Origin: a virus
Virus record (IMG/VR): IMGVR_UViG_3300042473_000800
Coordinates: 1 to 37,283 of that record
Direction: 5' to 3' (one strand)
Length of the DNA stretch: 37,283 nucleotides
Position numbers and translations under genes: made by a program. Shown one piece after another: positions 37,017-37,283 of this stretch (position 1 is its first letter; the number at the start of each line of letters is the position of its first letter). The notes under the pieces are model-generated. The model did not search any database. It was not told where the DNA came from and was given only the letters and a program-made list of their open reading frames with translations.

Positions 37017-37100
37017 TTGCCGGAAAGCGCCGGAACGCCACCGCTGCAACGCGGTTTCGGTGGTCGCATTGCCGGAAAGCGCCGGACCGGGATTCCCGGT
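37017..37100. repeat. Direct repeat pair with hairpins in the large intergenic region
   Basis: TTGCCGGAAAGCGCCGGA occurs at 37017-37034 and again at 37069-37086. Between them CCACCG (37038-37043) can pair with CGGTGG (37058-37063). The second copy runs into ACCGGG-ATT-CCCGGT (37086-37100), a 6-bp hairpin. The region from 36886 through the circle junction to about 171 holds no gene; this block and the att elements are what it contains. Function unknown. Confidence 0.5.
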
Positions 37101-37133
37101 CATTTGATCGGGGTTGAAGCGGCGGCATCAATT

Positions 37134-37161
37134 GGAGCACCGGATTCATGTCAGGTGCTCC
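37134..37161. repeat. Inverted repeat across the repeat boundary
   Basis: GGAGCACC (37134-37141) and GGTGCTCC (37154-37161) are a perfect 8-bp inverted repeat with a 12-nt spacer. It spans the left edge of the terminal repeat (37157), so it is interrupted at coordinate 1 in the linear drawing but intact on the circle. Confidence 0.5.
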
Positions 37162-37283
37162 AACATCAGCCCGGAATCGATTAGCCACCGGACGAAACCC
37201 CGTTGCCTATGCCCATTGCCTATGCTGGATGCGTGGTGGGGCGCGCAAAAATGCACTTTCCTTGATTCTGCGGGCTTTTTGTT
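37157..37283. repeat. Terminal direct repeat, right copy
   Basis: Exact copy of bases 1-127; see the left copy. The circle junction falls here, in the non-coding region between the leftward operon and the attachment site. Confidence 0.95.

Noticed and set aside
1-37283. CRISPR array, insertion sequences, rRNA
   Set aside because: No regularly spaced repeats, transposase or rRNA-like sequence was seen on either strand.

Overview
The window is a complete temperate dsDNA tailed-phage genome. The first 127 bases (1-127) are repeated exactly at the end (37157-37283), so it reads as a circle of about 37,156 bp opened beside the attachment site. The genes are dense, mostly on the plus strand, and often overlap at ATGA or GTGA junctions. 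By eye the G+C is high, around 58-60%. The tail is probably long and non-contractile: there is a 500-residue tape measure and no sheath gene. The host is unknown. The attachment core matches a bacterial tRNA-Arg(UCU) gene, and a small lipoprotein in the lysis region suggests a Gram-negative host. Many operon-leading genes lack a Shine-Dalgarno and have A/C-rich leaders; from memory I associate this with some non-proteobacterial phyla such as Verrucomicrobiota, but that is weak inference.

Lysogeny and control, 1-3400 plus the leftward operon 35388-36885: attP with paired 9-bp repeats, a tyrosine integrase, a small membrane protein, a leftward XRE repressor facing matched operator-like repeats, then small helix-turn-helix proteins of the excisionase type. 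Across the circle junction a leftward operon of five genes includes a Cro/XRE-type regulator and a GNAT acetyltransferase, headed by two similar palindromes.

DNA metabolism, 3376-16157: a small protein with an SSB-type acidic tail, two ParB-fold proteins, RecT with a RecE-like exonuclease, a MazG-like pyrophosphohydrolase, a cluster of tiny zinc-knuckle and membrane proteins, a RuvC-like resolvase, a C5-cytosine methyltransferase, a replication initiator with an iteron cluster inside its gene, a DnaC-like helicase loader, an orphan DnaA domain IV-like protein, and a ParB-methyltransferase fusion.

Packaging and head, 16154-23190: Nu1-like small terminase, a zinc-ribbon dATP/dGTP diphosphohydrolase-like protein, GpA-family large terminase, lambda-type portal, a ClpP-like protease fused to a scaffold with a probable nested scaffold start, and a P22-type coat protein followed by a strong terminator. 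Tail genes run 23273-33213: neck, tube, chaperone-position protein, tape measure, four unassigned tip proteins, an Ala/Ser-rich fibre and its tip. Lysis genes occupy 33233-34324: two small membrane proteins, a lipoprotein and an L,D-transpeptidase-like candidate endolysin. A calcineurin-like phosphoesterase and a winged-helix protein follow.

The signals most worth following are the attP built on the 5' half (not the usual 3' half) of tRNA-Arg(UCU), the helically phased GTGAC iterons inside the initiator gene, the orphan DnaA domain IV protein next to them, a GC-rich element repeated before three DNA-metabolism genes, and the long nested hairpin after the cytosine methyltransferase.
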